NCBI GenBank assembly: GCA_049840595.1
Contig: JASGKO010000021.1
Coordinates: 1 to 64,000 of the forward strand
DNA from: JASGKO01 sp049840595
GTDB lineage: Bacteria; Verrucomicrobiota; Verrucomicrobiia; Chthoniobacterales; Chthoniobacteraceae
Direction of reading: 5' to 3'
DNA length: 64,000 bases
The position numbers were made by a program, and so were the translations under genes. Positions 47,076 through 56,423 of this stretch are shown one piece after another. The notes beneath the pieces were generated by a model that had not been told where the DNA came from, did not search any database, and saw only the letters and a program-made list of their open reading frames with translations. How positions within the stretch are numbered: position 1 is the stretch's first letter; each line of letters begins with the position of its first letter.

Positions 47076-47082
47076 ATCCTCT

Positions 47083-47860
47083 ATGAACTTGCATTTAAAA
47101 ATTTGGCGTCAGAAGGACGCTGCCAGTAAGGGCGGTTTCGTCGATATCGATGCGAAAAACATTCCGGCCGAGGCTTCGTTCCTGGAGATGCTCGACATCG
47201 TGAATGAAGAATTGATCGGCAACAACGTGGAGCCGATCGTGTTCGACCACGACTGTCGCGAAGGCATCTGCGGCATGTGCTCGCTTACCATCAACGGCCA
47301 GCCGCACGGCCCCGGGCAGTCCACGACCTGCCAGCTCTACATGCGCAATTTCCAGGATGGCGACACCATCTACATCGAGCCCTTCCGCGCCTGGGGCATT
47401 CCCGGTGGTTCGAGGATCTGGCCGTCAACCGCGCGGCCTTCGACCGCATCCAGCAGGCCGGTGGGTTCATCACCGCGCGCGTCGGCTCTGCGCCGGATGG
47501 CAATACGATGCCGATCGGCAAGATCGTCGCCGACGAGGCGATGGAAGCCGCGGCCTGCATCGGCTGTGGCGCCTGCGTCGCCGCCTGCCCGAATGCGAGC
47601 GCCATGCTCTTTGTCGGTGCCAAGGTCTCCCACCTCGCGCTGCTCCCGCAGGGTCAGGCCGAGCGCACCGAGCGCGCGCTCAAGATGGTCGCGCAGATGG
47701 ACAAGGAAGGCTTCGGCAACTGCCGCAACCACTACGAGTGCGAAGCCGTCTGCCCCGCCGAAGTGCCGCGCAGCGTGATCTCCCGCCTCAACCGCGAGTT
47801 CAGCTTCGCCTCCGCGAAATACGCCGTGAACGCCCGGTGGCCGCCAAGACCTCGGAGTAG
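47083..47860 (+). CDS. sdhB: succinate dehydrogenase iron-sulfur subunit (frame breaks)
   Basis: About 258 residues. [2Fe-2S] ligands in DHDCREGICGMCSLTINGQPHG, then CIGCGACVAACPNAS and CRNHYECEAVCPAEVPRSVISRLNREF for the [4Fe-4S] and [3Fe-4S] clusters. Near 47405-47420 removing an extra C and an extra G turns the sequence into GIPVVRDLAVNRAAFDRI, the family sequence. A second break at about 47838 restores VAAKTSE at 47860. Passes electrons from the flavin to the heme subunit. Last gene of the operon; a terminator follows. Confidence 0.95.
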
Positions 47861-47881
47861 CCCGTTACCATTTTCATCTGG

Positions 47882-47914
47882 AAACCGTCAGTCGCAAGAC
47901 TGGCGGTTTTTTTG
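47882..47914 (+). terminator. intrinsic terminator of the sdh operon
   Basis: AAACCGTCAGTC pairs with GACTGGCGGTTT around GCAA, followed by TTTTTTT. Confidence 0.9.
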
Positions 47915-47935
47915 TGCCCACACAGTTGCTACCGA

Positions 47936-49161
47936 TCACCCGAACTCCGCTGCAGCACGGTTTTGCAGCCAATCCGGCGGATCGTTTTCTTTCATTTTTT
48001 CGCACCAATTCTTTGCGCTATCGTAATCTTCCAATTCACGACAGGCCTTGGACAAATAAAACGCGCTGATTGTCCGATCGTAGGCCGATTCCGATTTCGC
48101 GAAGACTTTCTCCAATCGGGCAGCTCCTTCTTTCAAGCGACCTGCTTCAATCTGCATGGAACCAAAGAGTACCGTGGAGGCTGATGTCGTTCGGTTCCAA
48201 CCTGAGCGCGGTTTCCGAAGCCTGGAGGACTTCGGGCAAATAATCCATGAGCCGATTCATGATCACCAGATTGGCGGCATACTCGGAAATATAAATCCGC
48301 AGTTCCTTGCCGGCAGGAAGGCTGATTGCTTGCTGAAGCGCAGCCTTCGCCTCATTGACCTTCAATAGTCTGGCCAGACAAAGCCCACGAGCCGCAAAAA
48401 GAGCGCCTCGTTCATCGGAACTGAGCCTCTTCAAAGATAGAATTTCCGCGGCGATTTTTTCCAGGAAATCGAAGTCCTCAAATTCCGTGCAAGCAGCGAA
48501 AAAGAGCACCCATTCGATCTGATTTCGTTTGGCACGAAGGAGAGGTTTTACCTGCTCCCAAACTTCGGCACTATAACCGTTCCGCATCAGCTCCCCGAAT
48601 CCCGGCATGCCCGTGGATATCCGCCTCCCAATGCTCCCGGGAATCGAACAGGCAGGAGAGAAGAAGGACCAAATCTGGTGAAAATAATCGCCCGTCCAAT
48701 TCCGCCTTGGAGGTTCGGAAAAAGCTGATGGCATAGATCGCATTCATCAAGAGAGGGGCTCCCAGGCATATCGCTTTCGCATCAATCTCCTGCAGGGAAA
48801 AATCCGCTTCCTGGCTCCGCCAGAGTTGGTAAAAAAACCAAGTTGCGGCAAAGGTGGCCAGCGGTCCCGCAGCAACGAAAATTCCATAGGCCCAGCGCTT
48901 CCAAGCGCTGCTCACTGGTTGTGCCACCACATAGCCGGCGAACAACAGCACCCCGCAATTCACCTGCAGCTTTCCAAGTCGGAATGAGCACCACTTTGGG
49001 CCGGTTCCGATATGAATCGCGCTCACCCGCGCTCCCAGCAAGAGCGCCGCCAGTAAATGGCCACTCTCGTGAATGGCAACCGCTAGAATGGCGCTCACCA
49101 TGGGAGCCATTAGGGCTCCCCATAGCCAAGGATCTACTTGGAATATATTGGAAGAAATCAC
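47936..49161 (-). CDS. M50-like membrane metalloprotease with TPR-like C-terminus (two frame breaks)
   Basis: About 408 residues. N-terminal membrane part VSAILAVAIHESGHLLAALLLGARVSAIHIGTGPK carries the HExxH zinc site (HESGH) of site-2 proteases in a membrane helix. Further helices are NCGVLLFAGYVVAQPVSSAW and YGIFVAAGPLATFAATWFFYQLW, and ICLGAPLLMNAIYAISFF recalls the second motif with Asn. The C-terminal 190 residues are helical hairpins like TPRs (AKAALQQAISLPAGKEL; RLKEGAARLEKVFAKSESAYDRTISAFYLSKACRELEDYDSAKNW). Breaks at about 48605 and 48175 are each cured by removing one base; the length 3n+2 agrees. GTG 49161 is a guess for the start; ATG 49110 is possible. Confidence 0.7.
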
Positions 49162-49195
49162 CTGCAGAAAACTCCCTCCATCGGCAGAACGAAGC

Positions 49196-49831
49196 TCAAT
49201 GCATCTGCACCCACTTGGCGAGGTCCTGCGGGCTCTTGAAATTCCGCGCCGCCTCGTCGAACGAAGTGGACGAAGTCTTCGCATCGAGCACGGAGTCGCC
49301 TGCCACCAGCCGCACGATCCAACCCTTCGGTTTCTTGCCGGATTCCGTGGAGATGGTGGAGGGGAGATATTCCACATCGCTGTTGAGGGCGCCGTAGGTC
49401 GTGGTAGCCCGGCTGGTCACCTGCGCGAGTTCCTTGGAACGCTGGTTTTGCTCACGCTGTTCACCGGCATTGAGCGCCAGGCTCTGCGAGCCACTGTCGA
49501 AGATGAACTTTTTCGAGTTTTTGACATCGGCCCCAATGAAATACCACTCCAGGGTTACCGTATCGGGCGTATTCCTGAAATTCCGCACCACGATATGCAC
49601 TTCCGTCGAGCGCGCTTGGGTCGTACTGGAAACCGAAGTGGAGGAGTAATAGTGTCCCCCCTCGGTATCGGTGCCTCCGCCCCCAAGCGATTTCCCCTTT
49701 TGACTCACCGTCCCACCGCTGGAGACGACATTCACGTCCAGACTCACGCTGTGGCTTCGATCGGGCAGTTGCGCCATCGCCCCCGCCGCCAGACTCATCA
49801 TCACACAAAACACCTGCAAGACCGCTTTCAT
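49196..49831 (-). CDS. exported protein of unknown function
   Basis: 211 residues, signal peptide MKAVLQVFCVMMSLAAGAMAQ. The mature part starts with a Gly/Ser/Thr-rich linker (SSGGTVSQKGKSLGGGGTDTEGGHYYSS) and has a beta-rich middle (STEVHIVVRNFRNTPDTVTLEWYFIGADV) and a C-terminal KPKGWIVRLVAGDSVLDAKTSSTSF. I do not recognise a family. It is 34 bases upstream of the protease gene on the same strand, so the two may be cotranscribed. Confidence 0.65.
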   Translation of the reverse strand: MKAVLQVFCVMMSLAAGAMAQLPDRSHSVSLDVNVVSSGGTVSQKGKSLGGGGTDTEGGHYYSSTSVSSTTQARSTEVHIVVRNFRNTPDTVTLEWYFIGADVKNSKKFIFDSGSQSLALNAGEQREQNQRSKELAQVTSRATTTYGALNSDVEYLPSTISTESGKKPKGWIVRLVAGDSVLDAKTSSTSFDEAARNFKSPQDLAKWVQMH

Positions 49832-49964
49832 GCGGTGAACCTATCCCATGGTTCGCTCGCAATGCAATCGTAGAGAAAGTCGAACAACACAGTGCGGGCG
49901 CTGTCCAAACCCGGCAATCCGCATGATTCCGTCCTGCCTCCTCCCATCGCTCACGCTCACCACG

Positions 49965-50186
49965 ATGCCGCCCAAAGAATCGGGCACCTGGGTCGATGGA
50001 GTGTTTGACCGGTGTGTGGATTTGCTCCTTTGGGGCGCGGCGCAATTGGGGACGAGCTACAACGCGATCAATGTCTGGGTCTTCTGCGTGATCTGGCCTC
50101 TCTTCACGCTGCTGTTGATCGGAGTGATTATCTATCAACACCGTCGCATCCGTTATCTCACGCGCTATTCCCGTCTCAGCCGCTGA
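49965..50186 (+). CDS. small membrane protein
   Basis: 73 residues: MPPKESGTWVDGVFDRCVDLLLWGAAQLG, then one hydrophobic helix YNAINVWVFCVIWPLFTLLLIGVIIY and a basic tail HRRIRYLTRYSRLSR, which predicts a cytoplasmic C-terminus. No family recognised. ATG 49965 is chosen because the longer frame begins in a poorly coding stretch over the divergent gene's promoter. Confidence 0.5.
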   Translation: MPPKESGTWVDGVFDRCVDLLLWGAAQLGTSYNAINVWVFCVIWPLFTLLLIGVIIYQHRRIRYLTRYSRLSR

Positions 50187-50213
50187 AGGCCGGCCCGCTC
50201 GCTTTTACGCGGC

Positions 50214-50588
50214 TCACCAGGTATGCAGGCAGGCAGTGCAGCGAATGCGCTTCCGGGGAATGATGAGCGGGATCAACAGTAACAAGACCGAGAGAAAGGC
50301 GATCCGCTTGGAATAAGCTTCGGTTTCCAAGGCTGTGGAACCGCACTTCGGACACCGGGGATCACACTGGATCTCCTCCACTCCGCGGTCTTCACGAAGG
50401 AGTTGCTGCGCTTCTTCCACTTCTTCATCTGCGACCTGCACACGAACCCCGCCAATGGCGTTGGAGTACAGCCAGTCCAGCTGGACCATGGCTTCATCCT
50501 GCACAAAAGCAGGGATACCGACGGATTCCAACCGGATCCGCAATAAATGGGCCTCCTCTGGTTTGGAAAAGGTCGCGATGGTTTTCAT
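50214..50588 (-). CDS. DUF2007-type protein with zinc ribbon and membrane helix
   Basis: 124 residues. N-terminal MKTIATFSKPEEAHLLRIRLESVGIPAFVQDEAMVQLDWLYSNAIGGVRVQVADEEVEEAQQLL is the DUF2007 (putative signal-transducing) domain. RCPKCGSTALE gives one CxxC, then a helix AFLSVLLLLIPLIIP and RIRCTACLHTW with a second CxxC. The two CxxC pairs could hold zinc across the membrane segment's base. Function unknown. Confidence 0.8.
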   Translation of the reverse strand: MKTIATFSKPEEAHLLRIRLESVGIPAFVQDEAMVQLDWLYSNAIGGVRVQVADEEVEEAQQLLREDRGVEEIQCDPRCPKCGSTALETEAYSKRIAFLSVLLLLIPLIIPRKRIRCTACLHTW

Positions 50589-50718
50589 AGACAGGCTCCT
50601 CGTTCTTCTCGTTCCGCTCTCGCTGATGGAGAATAGATGATCGCAGAGCGCGAGACAAGGACGTGCTGAAAGGAAGTAAGGCAGCGCCCGACGCCGGGAT
50701 AACCCTCACCGGTAAAAA

Positions 50719-50752
50719 AAAAGCGCGCCCTGGAAATCCAGGACGCGCTTTT
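50719..50752 (-). terminator. intrinsic terminator of gnd, usable from both sides
   Basis: AAAAGCGCGCCCTGG pairs with CCAGGACGCGCTTTT around a short AAAT loop, with an A-run before and T residues after it. Confidence 0.88.
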
Positions 50753-50776
50753 GTGGGAAGGAGATCAATCCGCTGA

Positions 50777-52195
50777 TTACGCCAGCCACTCGGTATGGAA
50801 GAACTCGCCCGCGGGCTTGTCCACACGCTCGTAGGTGTGCGCGCCGAAGTAGTCGCGCTGGGCCTGGAGCAGGTTCGCCGGCAGGCTGGCCGAGCGATAG
50901 CTGTCGAAGTAGCTGAGCGCACTGCTGAAGGCCGGGGTGGCCACCCCGCGCTCGACCGCGGCGATGATGGCTTTGCGCCAGTTGGCCTGGGTGCGGTTGA
51001 GGATGTCGGCGAAGAAGGGATCGAGGACGAGGTTCTTCAGGCCGGCGTTTTGCTTGTAGGCATCGGTGATGCGGTTCAAGAAGCGGGCGCGAATGATGCA
51101 GCCGCCGCGCCAGATCGTGGCGATATCCTCGAAATTGAGGTTCCAATTGTAGAGCTTGCTTGCGGCCCCGAGCTGCACCATGCCCTGCGCGTAGCTGATG
51201 ATCTTCGAAGCGTAGAGCGCATCGCCGACGGCGGCGATGAGCGCGGCGCGATCGCCGGTGAAAGGCACGGGCTCGGGCGCATGGAGAACCTTGGCGGCTT
51301 CGACGCGCTCGGCTTTCATCGAGCTGAGGATGCGGGCTTCCACGGCGCTGCCAATGACGGAAAGCGGCACGCCCATTTCAATGGCGTGGCCGACAGTCCA
51401 TTTGCCGGTGCCTTTTTGACCGGCCTTGTCGAGGATGATATCGACGATCGGCTTGCCCGTCTCGGGGTCGGTCTTCTTGAAGATATTCGTGGTGATGTCG
51501 ATGAGGAAGCTATCGAGCTCGCCCTTGTTCCAGGTGCCGAAGATTTCGGCAAATTCCTCGGCGGTCGGGTTCAGCGTGGCCTTGAGGATCGCATAGGCTT
51601 CGCAGATGAGCTGCATGTCGCCGTACTCGATGCCGTTGTGGGCCATCTTCACGTAGTGACCGGCACCATCCGGGCCCATGTGGCGGCAGCAGGGCTCGCC
51701 TTCGACCACGGCGGCGATTTTGCGATAGATCGGCGAGAGCGCTTCCCAGCCTTCCTTGGAACCGCCGGGCATGATGGAGGGGCCTTTGAGCGCGCCTTCC
51801 TCACCGCCGGAGACGCCGACGCCGAAGAAGTGGATGCCCTTTTCCTTGAGATACTTTTCGCGGCGCTGGGTGTCGGTCCAGAGCGAGTTGCCGCCGTCGA
51901 TGATAATATCGCCGGGCTCCATGAGCGGGATGAGCTGCTCGATCACGGCATCCACCGGGCCACCGGCCTTCACCATGATCTGTGCCTTACGCGGCTTGGC
52001 CAGCGCACCGACGAATTCTTCGAGCGACTTGGCGAATACGAAATTTTTCCCGGCCCCGCGGCCTGCTTCAAAGGCTTCCACCACACTGACCGTGCGGTTA
52101 AAGACGGCGACCTTGAAGCCGCGGCTTTCCATGTTGAGAACGAGATTTTCGCCCATGACGGCGAGACCGATAAGACCGATGTCACATTGAGACAT
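50777..52195 (-). CDS. gnd: 6-phosphogluconate dehydrogenase, decarboxylating
   Basis: 472 residues, the standard length of the long (NADP) type. N-terminal Rossmann IGLIGLAVMGENLVLNMESRGF, IIDGGNSLWTDTQRR, GVGVSGGEEGALKGPSIMPGG, the catalytic signature AGHYVKMAHNGIEYGDMQLICEAY with Lys and HNGIEY, GTGKWTVGHAIEMGVPLSVI and the C-terminal RDYFGAHTYERVDKPAGEFFHTEW. Oxidises 6-phosphogluconate to ribulose-5-phosphate with CO2 and NADPH in the pentose phosphate pathway. No other pathway gene is adjacent. Confidence 0.98.
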   Translation of the reverse strand: MSQCDIGLIGLAVMGENLVLNMESRGFKVAVFNRTVSVVEAFEAGRGAGKNFVFAKSLEEFVGALAKPRKAQIMVKAGGPVDAVIEQLIPLMEPGDIIIDGGNSLWTDTQRREKYLKEKGIHFFGVGVSGGEEGALKGPSIMPGGSKEGWEALSPIYRKIAAVVEGEPCCRHMGPDGAGHYVKMAHNGIEYGDMQLICEAYAILKATLNPTAEEFAEIFGTWNKGELDSFLIDITTNIFKKTDPETGKPIVDIILDKAGQKGTGKWTVGHAIEMGVPLSVIGSAVEARILSSMKAERVEAAKVLHAPEPVPFTGDRAALIAAVGDALYASKIISYAQGMVQLGAASKLYNWNLNFEDIATIWRGGCIIRARFLNRITDAYKQNAGLKNLVLDPFFADILNRTQANWRKAIIAAVERGVATPAFSSALSYFDSYRSASLPANLLQAQRDYFGAHTYERVDKPAGEFFHTEWLA

Positions 52196-52260
52196 AAATT
52201 AGGTAGGTAGGTTTTGAATTTCCGATTGAATCCCCAAAGGCTATCGGGAAAGTAGCAAGC

Positions 52261-52671
52261 ATGGCAAATGAGTTTTGGGACATTCTCGTCACCGACGAAC
52301 CACTCACCCCGCCGCATCCGGTTTTCAGTGCGGAGGCGGGTGCGGTCGTGGAGTTTTGGGGCGTGGTGCGCGGCTTGGAGAATGGGGAGGAAATTGCCGG
52401 CCTCGACTACGAGGCGCACGTGGAAATGGCCACCCATCAGCTGGAAAAGCTCGTGGCCGAGGCGCGGGAGCAGTTTGGTTTTCAATGGCTCGTCCTGCAT
52501 CATCGCATCGGCTTTGTCGCCGCGGCGGAGCCATCGCTTTTTGTAAGAGTGGTATCGGAACGGCGCGGGCCGGCGTTAAAGGCTTGCGAATGGGTGATCG
52601 AACGGATGAAAGAAGTAGTGCCCATCTGGAAAAAACCGATGCCCGCGGAATGGCGGGTCTCCGGCCCCTGA
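52261..52671 (+). CDS. moaE: molybdopterin synthase catalytic subunit MoaE
   Basis: 136 residues. AGAVVEFWGVVRGLENGEEIAGLDYEAHVEMATHQLEKLV, LVLHHRIGFVAAAEPSLFVRVVS, KACEWVIERMKEVVPIWKKPMP. YEAH.emA, HRiG.v and K..vPiWKkE are the family's marks, and the catalytic lysines are in IWKKP and the preceding KEVVP. It puts two sulfurs into precursor Z to make molybdopterin, with MoaD, which is not seen in the window. Divergent from gnd; 12 bases before pgsA. Confidence 0.93.
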   Translation: MANEFWDILVTDEPLTPPHPVFSAEAGAVVEFWGVVRGLENGEEIAGLDYEAHVEMATHQLEKLVAEAREQFGFQWLVLHHRIGFVAAAEPSLFVRVVSERRGPALKACEWVIERMKEVVPIWKKPMPAEWRVSGP

Positions 52672-52683
52672 TTTCCCGCCGCC

Positions 52684-53247
52684 ATGAACCTGCCCAACCG
52701 CCTTACCGTCGCCCGATTTTTCCTCACGCTGCTCTTCGTAGTGGTGTTGAGCACGCACTGGCCCTACAGCCGCACCATCGCCCTGGCGCTCTTCATTCTC
52801 GCCAGCATCACCGATTATGCCGATGGGCAGATCGCCCGAAAGTGGAACATGGTGACCGATTTCGGCAAGCTCATGGACCCGCTGGTGGACAAGATCATGA
52901 TGGCCGCCGCCTTCATCTGCCTCGTGCCGTTGAACATGATTCCCGCCTGGGCGGTAATCGTGGTCATCAGCCGCGAGTTCATGATTACCGGGCTGCGTCT
53001 CCTGGCCGCCTCCAAAGGCACCGTGCTGCCGGCGGAAAAAATGGGGAAGCACAAGACGGCCTGGCAGATCATCACCGTCCTCTTCTTCCTCGGGGTGCTG
53101 ATGCTGCGCGAGGTGGCGGGGGTGAAGTTTCCCCGGCACCATGTGGAATCCATCGGCTGGGTGCTGATCGCGATCATGCTCGGCTTCACGGTTTACTCGG
53201 GCTTTGGCTACCTGTGGAAGAACCGGAAGCTCATTGAGGGCGTTTGA
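52684..53247 (+). CDS. pgsA: CDP-diacylglycerol-glycerol-3-phosphate 3-phosphatidyltransferase
   Basis: 187 residues with four to six membrane helices. The CDP-alcohol phosphotransferase motif DG-x2-AR-x8-G-x3-D-x3-D is present as DYADGQIARKWNMVTDFGKLMDPLVDK. It starts NLPNRLTVARFFLTLLFVVVL, the usual beginning (NxPNxLTxxR). It makes phosphatidylglycerophosphate, the precursor of phosphatidylglycerol and cardiolipin, in the inner membrane. It is 12 bases after moaE, so they probably share a transcript. Confidence 0.96.
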   Translation: MNLPNRLTVARFFLTLLFVVVLSTHWPYSRTIALALFILASITDYADGQIARKWNMVTDFGKLMDPLVDKIMMAAAFICLVPLNMIPAWAVIVVISREFMITGLRLLAASKGTVLPAEKMGKHKTAWQIITVLFFLGVLMLREVAGVKFPRHHVESIGWVLIAIMLGFTVYSGFGYLWKNRKLIEGV

Positions 53248-53258
53248 GGGAAGCGGAA

Positions 53259-53480
53259 GAAAATGACCAATGTCGAATGACGAATGACCAATGGGAAAAA
53301 GGCGAGGCAGAGCCTCGCAGGTCATTGAAAAATGATCATTGTGGCCGCAACGAAGTAAGCGCAAAAAAATCGCCTCGCCCCCCACCCATGTCACCCTGAG
53401 CGAAGTCGAAAACCGGAGCGAAGCGGAGATGATCACTTATTCTTATTTCCAAAGTTAAAGTGATAAGCCTCATATTTTTC
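53259..53480. repeat. dispersed repeat, copy 2 (GACCAATGTCGAATGACGAA family)
   Basis: Shares all blocks with 17471-17696 in the same order: AAAATGACCAATGTCGAATG, a GGCGAGGC...GCCTCGC hairpin, CATTGAAAAATGATCATT, CACCCTGAGCGAAG, AGCGAAGCGGAGATGATCAC, AAGTGATAAGCCT. No gene in 53248-53625. Confidence 0.9.
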
Positions 53481-53569
53481 CGTGCTGGGAAACCGACGAC
53501 AACCCTGACGGCCACAAAACGCTCACCAACCCATTCGTCATTTTCCTCCCTCTCCGCGTGAGGCATAAA

Positions 53570-53597
53570 AAAAGCCCGCAATCACTTGCGGGCTTTT
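53570..53597 (-). terminator. intrinsic terminator of the exopolysaccharide export operon
   Basis: AAAAGCCCGCA pairs with TGCGGGCTTTT around ATCACT; T-run on the minus strand. Confidence 0.88.
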
Positions 53598-53625
53598 CTT
53601 TAAAAAGGTCGGTTTGGTCAGCAGT

Positions 53626-54174
53626 TTAGAACCAGCTCTGCGCAACACTGATCTGATCTCCAGGAATTACCTTGATATCCAGCGCTGGGTTCTTTTGCAG
53701 CTTCTTCAAGCTGTAGCTGCTGCGCTTTCCATCGCGAGTCAACGTGATCCCATCGCCGGCAAAATCGCTCGGCCCCCCCGCGGCGTTGATCGCCGAAGTG
53801 ATGGTGAGATCGGAGGTATATTGAATGCGCCCCGGCGAGCGAACAGCCCCAGCAAGCGTGATGAGCCGCTGTGTTTGCTGCGTGGTGATGGTGATGGTCG
53901 GGTGCGTGTAGATCTGCTGGGCTTTCAGCGTGTCTTCGATGGTTTTTTCCGCCTGGCTGGGCAGCAGGCCGCCCACCTTCACGTTGCCGATGTAGGGCAG
54001 GTTCAGGTTACCTTCGTGATCAATCGTGTACTGGGCGCTGAACTCACCGATGAACTCGCTGGGGACACCCCCAAGGCGAATTTCAATCGTATCGTCGGAG
54101 CGGAGCACCGCCTGGGCCTTGGCACCGAGTTGAAGGCCGACGAGGGCCAGCAGGGCAAAGAGAAACGTCTTCAT
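53626..54174 (-). CDS. polysaccharide export (Wza-like, SLBB-containing) protein
   Basis: 182 residues, signal peptide MKTFLFALLALVGLQLGAKAQ (no lipobox cysteine). The poly-export domain is AVLRSDDTIEIRLGGVPSEFIGEFSAQYTIDHEGNLNLPYIGNVKVGGLLPSQAEKTIEDTLKAQQIYTHPTITI, followed by one SLBB unit ITLAGAVRSPGRIQYTSDLTITSAINAAGG. Much shorter than E. coli Wza, but of a length known for the small exporters of EPS systems. It should form or plug the outer-membrane exit together with the barrel protein upstream. Start ATG 54174 is ten bases after the kinase stop. Confidence 0.9.
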   Translation of the reverse strand: MKTFLFALLALVGLQLGAKAQAVLRSDDTIEIRLGGVPSEFIGEFSAQYTIDHEGNLNLPYIGNVKVGGLLPSQAEKTIEDTLKAQQIYTHPTITITTQQTQRLITLAGAVRSPGRIQYTSDLTITSAINAAGGPSDFAGDGITLTRDGKRSSYSLKKLQKNPALDIKVIPGDQISVAQSWF

Positions 54175-54184
54175 GGTTGGGAGA

Positions 54185-56345
54185 TTAATACTGTTCGCCG
54201 TGCGCGGCAGGACGACGGGTCTGGCTCTCGGGGAAGCGGGCGACTTCCGCTGGCTGGTGCGGGCGGGGCCGCTCTTCGGTTTGCGGCGTGTAATACTGGG
54301 TATAGCTCGTGTAGTACTGGTAGCCGGCATCGTGGCGGATATCCACGTTGTTGAGCACGGCCCCGATCAACTGGCCACCGGCGCTGGTCACGGCCTGCTT
54401 CACGCGCTGGAGCATGGAGCGGGGGAAGCGGCGATGCTGGATGACCATGATCGTCATATCCACTTCGCTGGCGATCACCGAGCCGTCGCTCACGCCAAGG
54501 ATGGGCGGGGAATCGAAAAACACGAGATCGGTACTCGCGCTTCACCTTGGCCACCATGTCCACCATGCGCTGCGAGTTGAGAATGCCCACCGAATCCTGC
54601 GGCAACAGACCGCTGGGCAGGAAGGAGAGGTTCTCCACCGAGGTCGGGACGATGAAATCATGGTAGTCGGCGTTGCCGAGCAGGTAATCGGTGAGCCCCT
54701 TGCGATTGGAGAGGCCGAGAATCTGGTGCTGGCTGGGACGACGCAAGTCGGCATCCACAATCAGCACGCGATAGCCGCCCCGGGCGCAGGTAAACGCGAG
54801 GTTGTTGAGCGTGGTGGACTTGCCTTCGCCGGGACCGCCGGAAATGAGCGTGAGCGTGTTGGAATCCGGCGTGGGACGGTTGAACTCGATATTCGTGCGC
54901 AGGATGCGGTAGGCCTCGGCATCGGCCGATTCGGCGCGGGACTTGAAGAGCAGGGAAATGCCCCGGGGAATGACGGCCAGCACCGGCACCTTGAGGTATT
55001 TTTCCGCGTCTTCCAGCGTCTTCACGCTGGTGTCGAGGTATTCGATGAAGAAGGCCAGGCAGACACCGAGGAAGAGACCGATCAACACCGCGATGAACAT
55101 GTACTGGGGAATCTTGGGCTTGCCGGGGCTGGAGGCAGCGACGGCATCCTCCCAGATATTGGCCGGCACAAAGCTGATGCTCACCTGCATGGTGGCGACT
55201 TGCAGCTTCTCTTTGGCCGAGCCGAGAATCTGCTTGGCCTGGAGGTAATTGCTCTTGGCCTGGATGTAATCGGCCATCGCGGCGCGGTTATTCAAGTAGT
55301 CCTGCCGATTGGTCGAGAGGCCTTTGGAAAGATTGTCGAAGTTGTTCTGCGCGATCTGGAGCTTGGTGGCCAGGGTATCGTGCAACGCAGTGATGGCGGC
55401 ATCCAACTGCTGCTTGTAAACTTCCACCTGGGCATCGATGGACTTTACCCGCGGATGATTGACGCCGAGGCCGCTGGCGAGCAACTGCGCCCGGTCGGCC
55501 GCAGCCTGCTGATACAGCGGGAGGACTTTTTCGACGGTCGGATCCTGAATATTGAGCGTCTGCAGGGCGACCATCAACTGGTCGGGCGTCAGCTTGTCCA
55601 CCTGCTGCAACTGGGCCTGCAGCTTGATCACTTCGACCTGGGCTTGATCGCGCTCCGTCTGGCTGCCCGTCACGGTGTTGGTATTCAAGTCCGTGGTGTT
55701 TTCAGCCTCCGGCTGGAGGTCCACGATATTCTGCTCCTTACGAATTTTGGCCGCCACGGCATAGGCCTGATCCACGGCCTTCTGCTGGTCGTTCACCAGA
55801 TCCTGCAACTGGGCGAGGCTCTTGCGAACCATGTCGGCCTGATCGCTGCTGCGGCGATCGGCGTAAACGCGGGCCACGCTATTGGCAATATTCGCCGCTT
55901 CCTCGGGATTGGTGTCCCACACGCCGATGGTGAGCAAGTCGGTGTTCCGCTGCTCCTCGACTTCCAGCATGTTGCTGAGCTTGCCGTAGGCGCTTTCCTT
56001 GTTCAAGGTCATGCCGTTCACGCTCCAGGCCTTGATCAGATCAAGGTTGTCGATCACATGGGTAAGCACTTCCTTGCTGCGGATGATGACCATCTGCGTG
56101 GGAGCGAACCGCTGGTCGGTGGACAGGGTGCGGGCCTCGCTGCTGCCGGCCACGTCCACGCCCTTGTTGTTGTCGGGCTTCACCTCAATGACGACCCGGG
56201 AGTAATACTGCCGGGGCAGGAAAAAGCAGGTCACACCGGCGGTGATGACGACGGCGAGAAAAGTGATCAGAACGATGCCCCAACGAACTTTGATAACCTT
56301 CCAATAATCAAGAAAATGCAGTTTGGCGTCGGTGGAATCATTCAT
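54185..56345 (-). CDS. exopolysaccharide co-polymerase with BY-kinase domain (Wzc-like, one frame break)
   Basis: About 719 residues. N-terminal Wzz part LHFLDYWKVIKVRWGIVLITFLAVVITAGVTCFFLP, a long periplasmic coiled coil, a second helix YMFIAVLIGLFLGVCLAFFIEYLD, then the tyrosine kinase: RILRTNIEFNRP, Walker A ISGGPGEGKSTTLNNLAF, Walker A' YRVLIVDADLRRPSQH, and Walker B DLVFFDSPPILGVSD after the break. One extra C at about 54532 disrupts KREYDLVFFDSPP; the length is 3n+1. The C-terminus has a Tyr cluster, GYQYYTSYTQYYTPQ plus a terminal Tyr, the usual autophosphorylation tail. Controls chain length and export. Confidence 0.93.
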
Positions 56346-56423
56346 AGAAGCGCGGGGAAGGTAAGCGGACGGGCCGTTTAATCAAGTAATCGTGAAACAA
56401 AGGAATTCAACGTAACAAAATTG

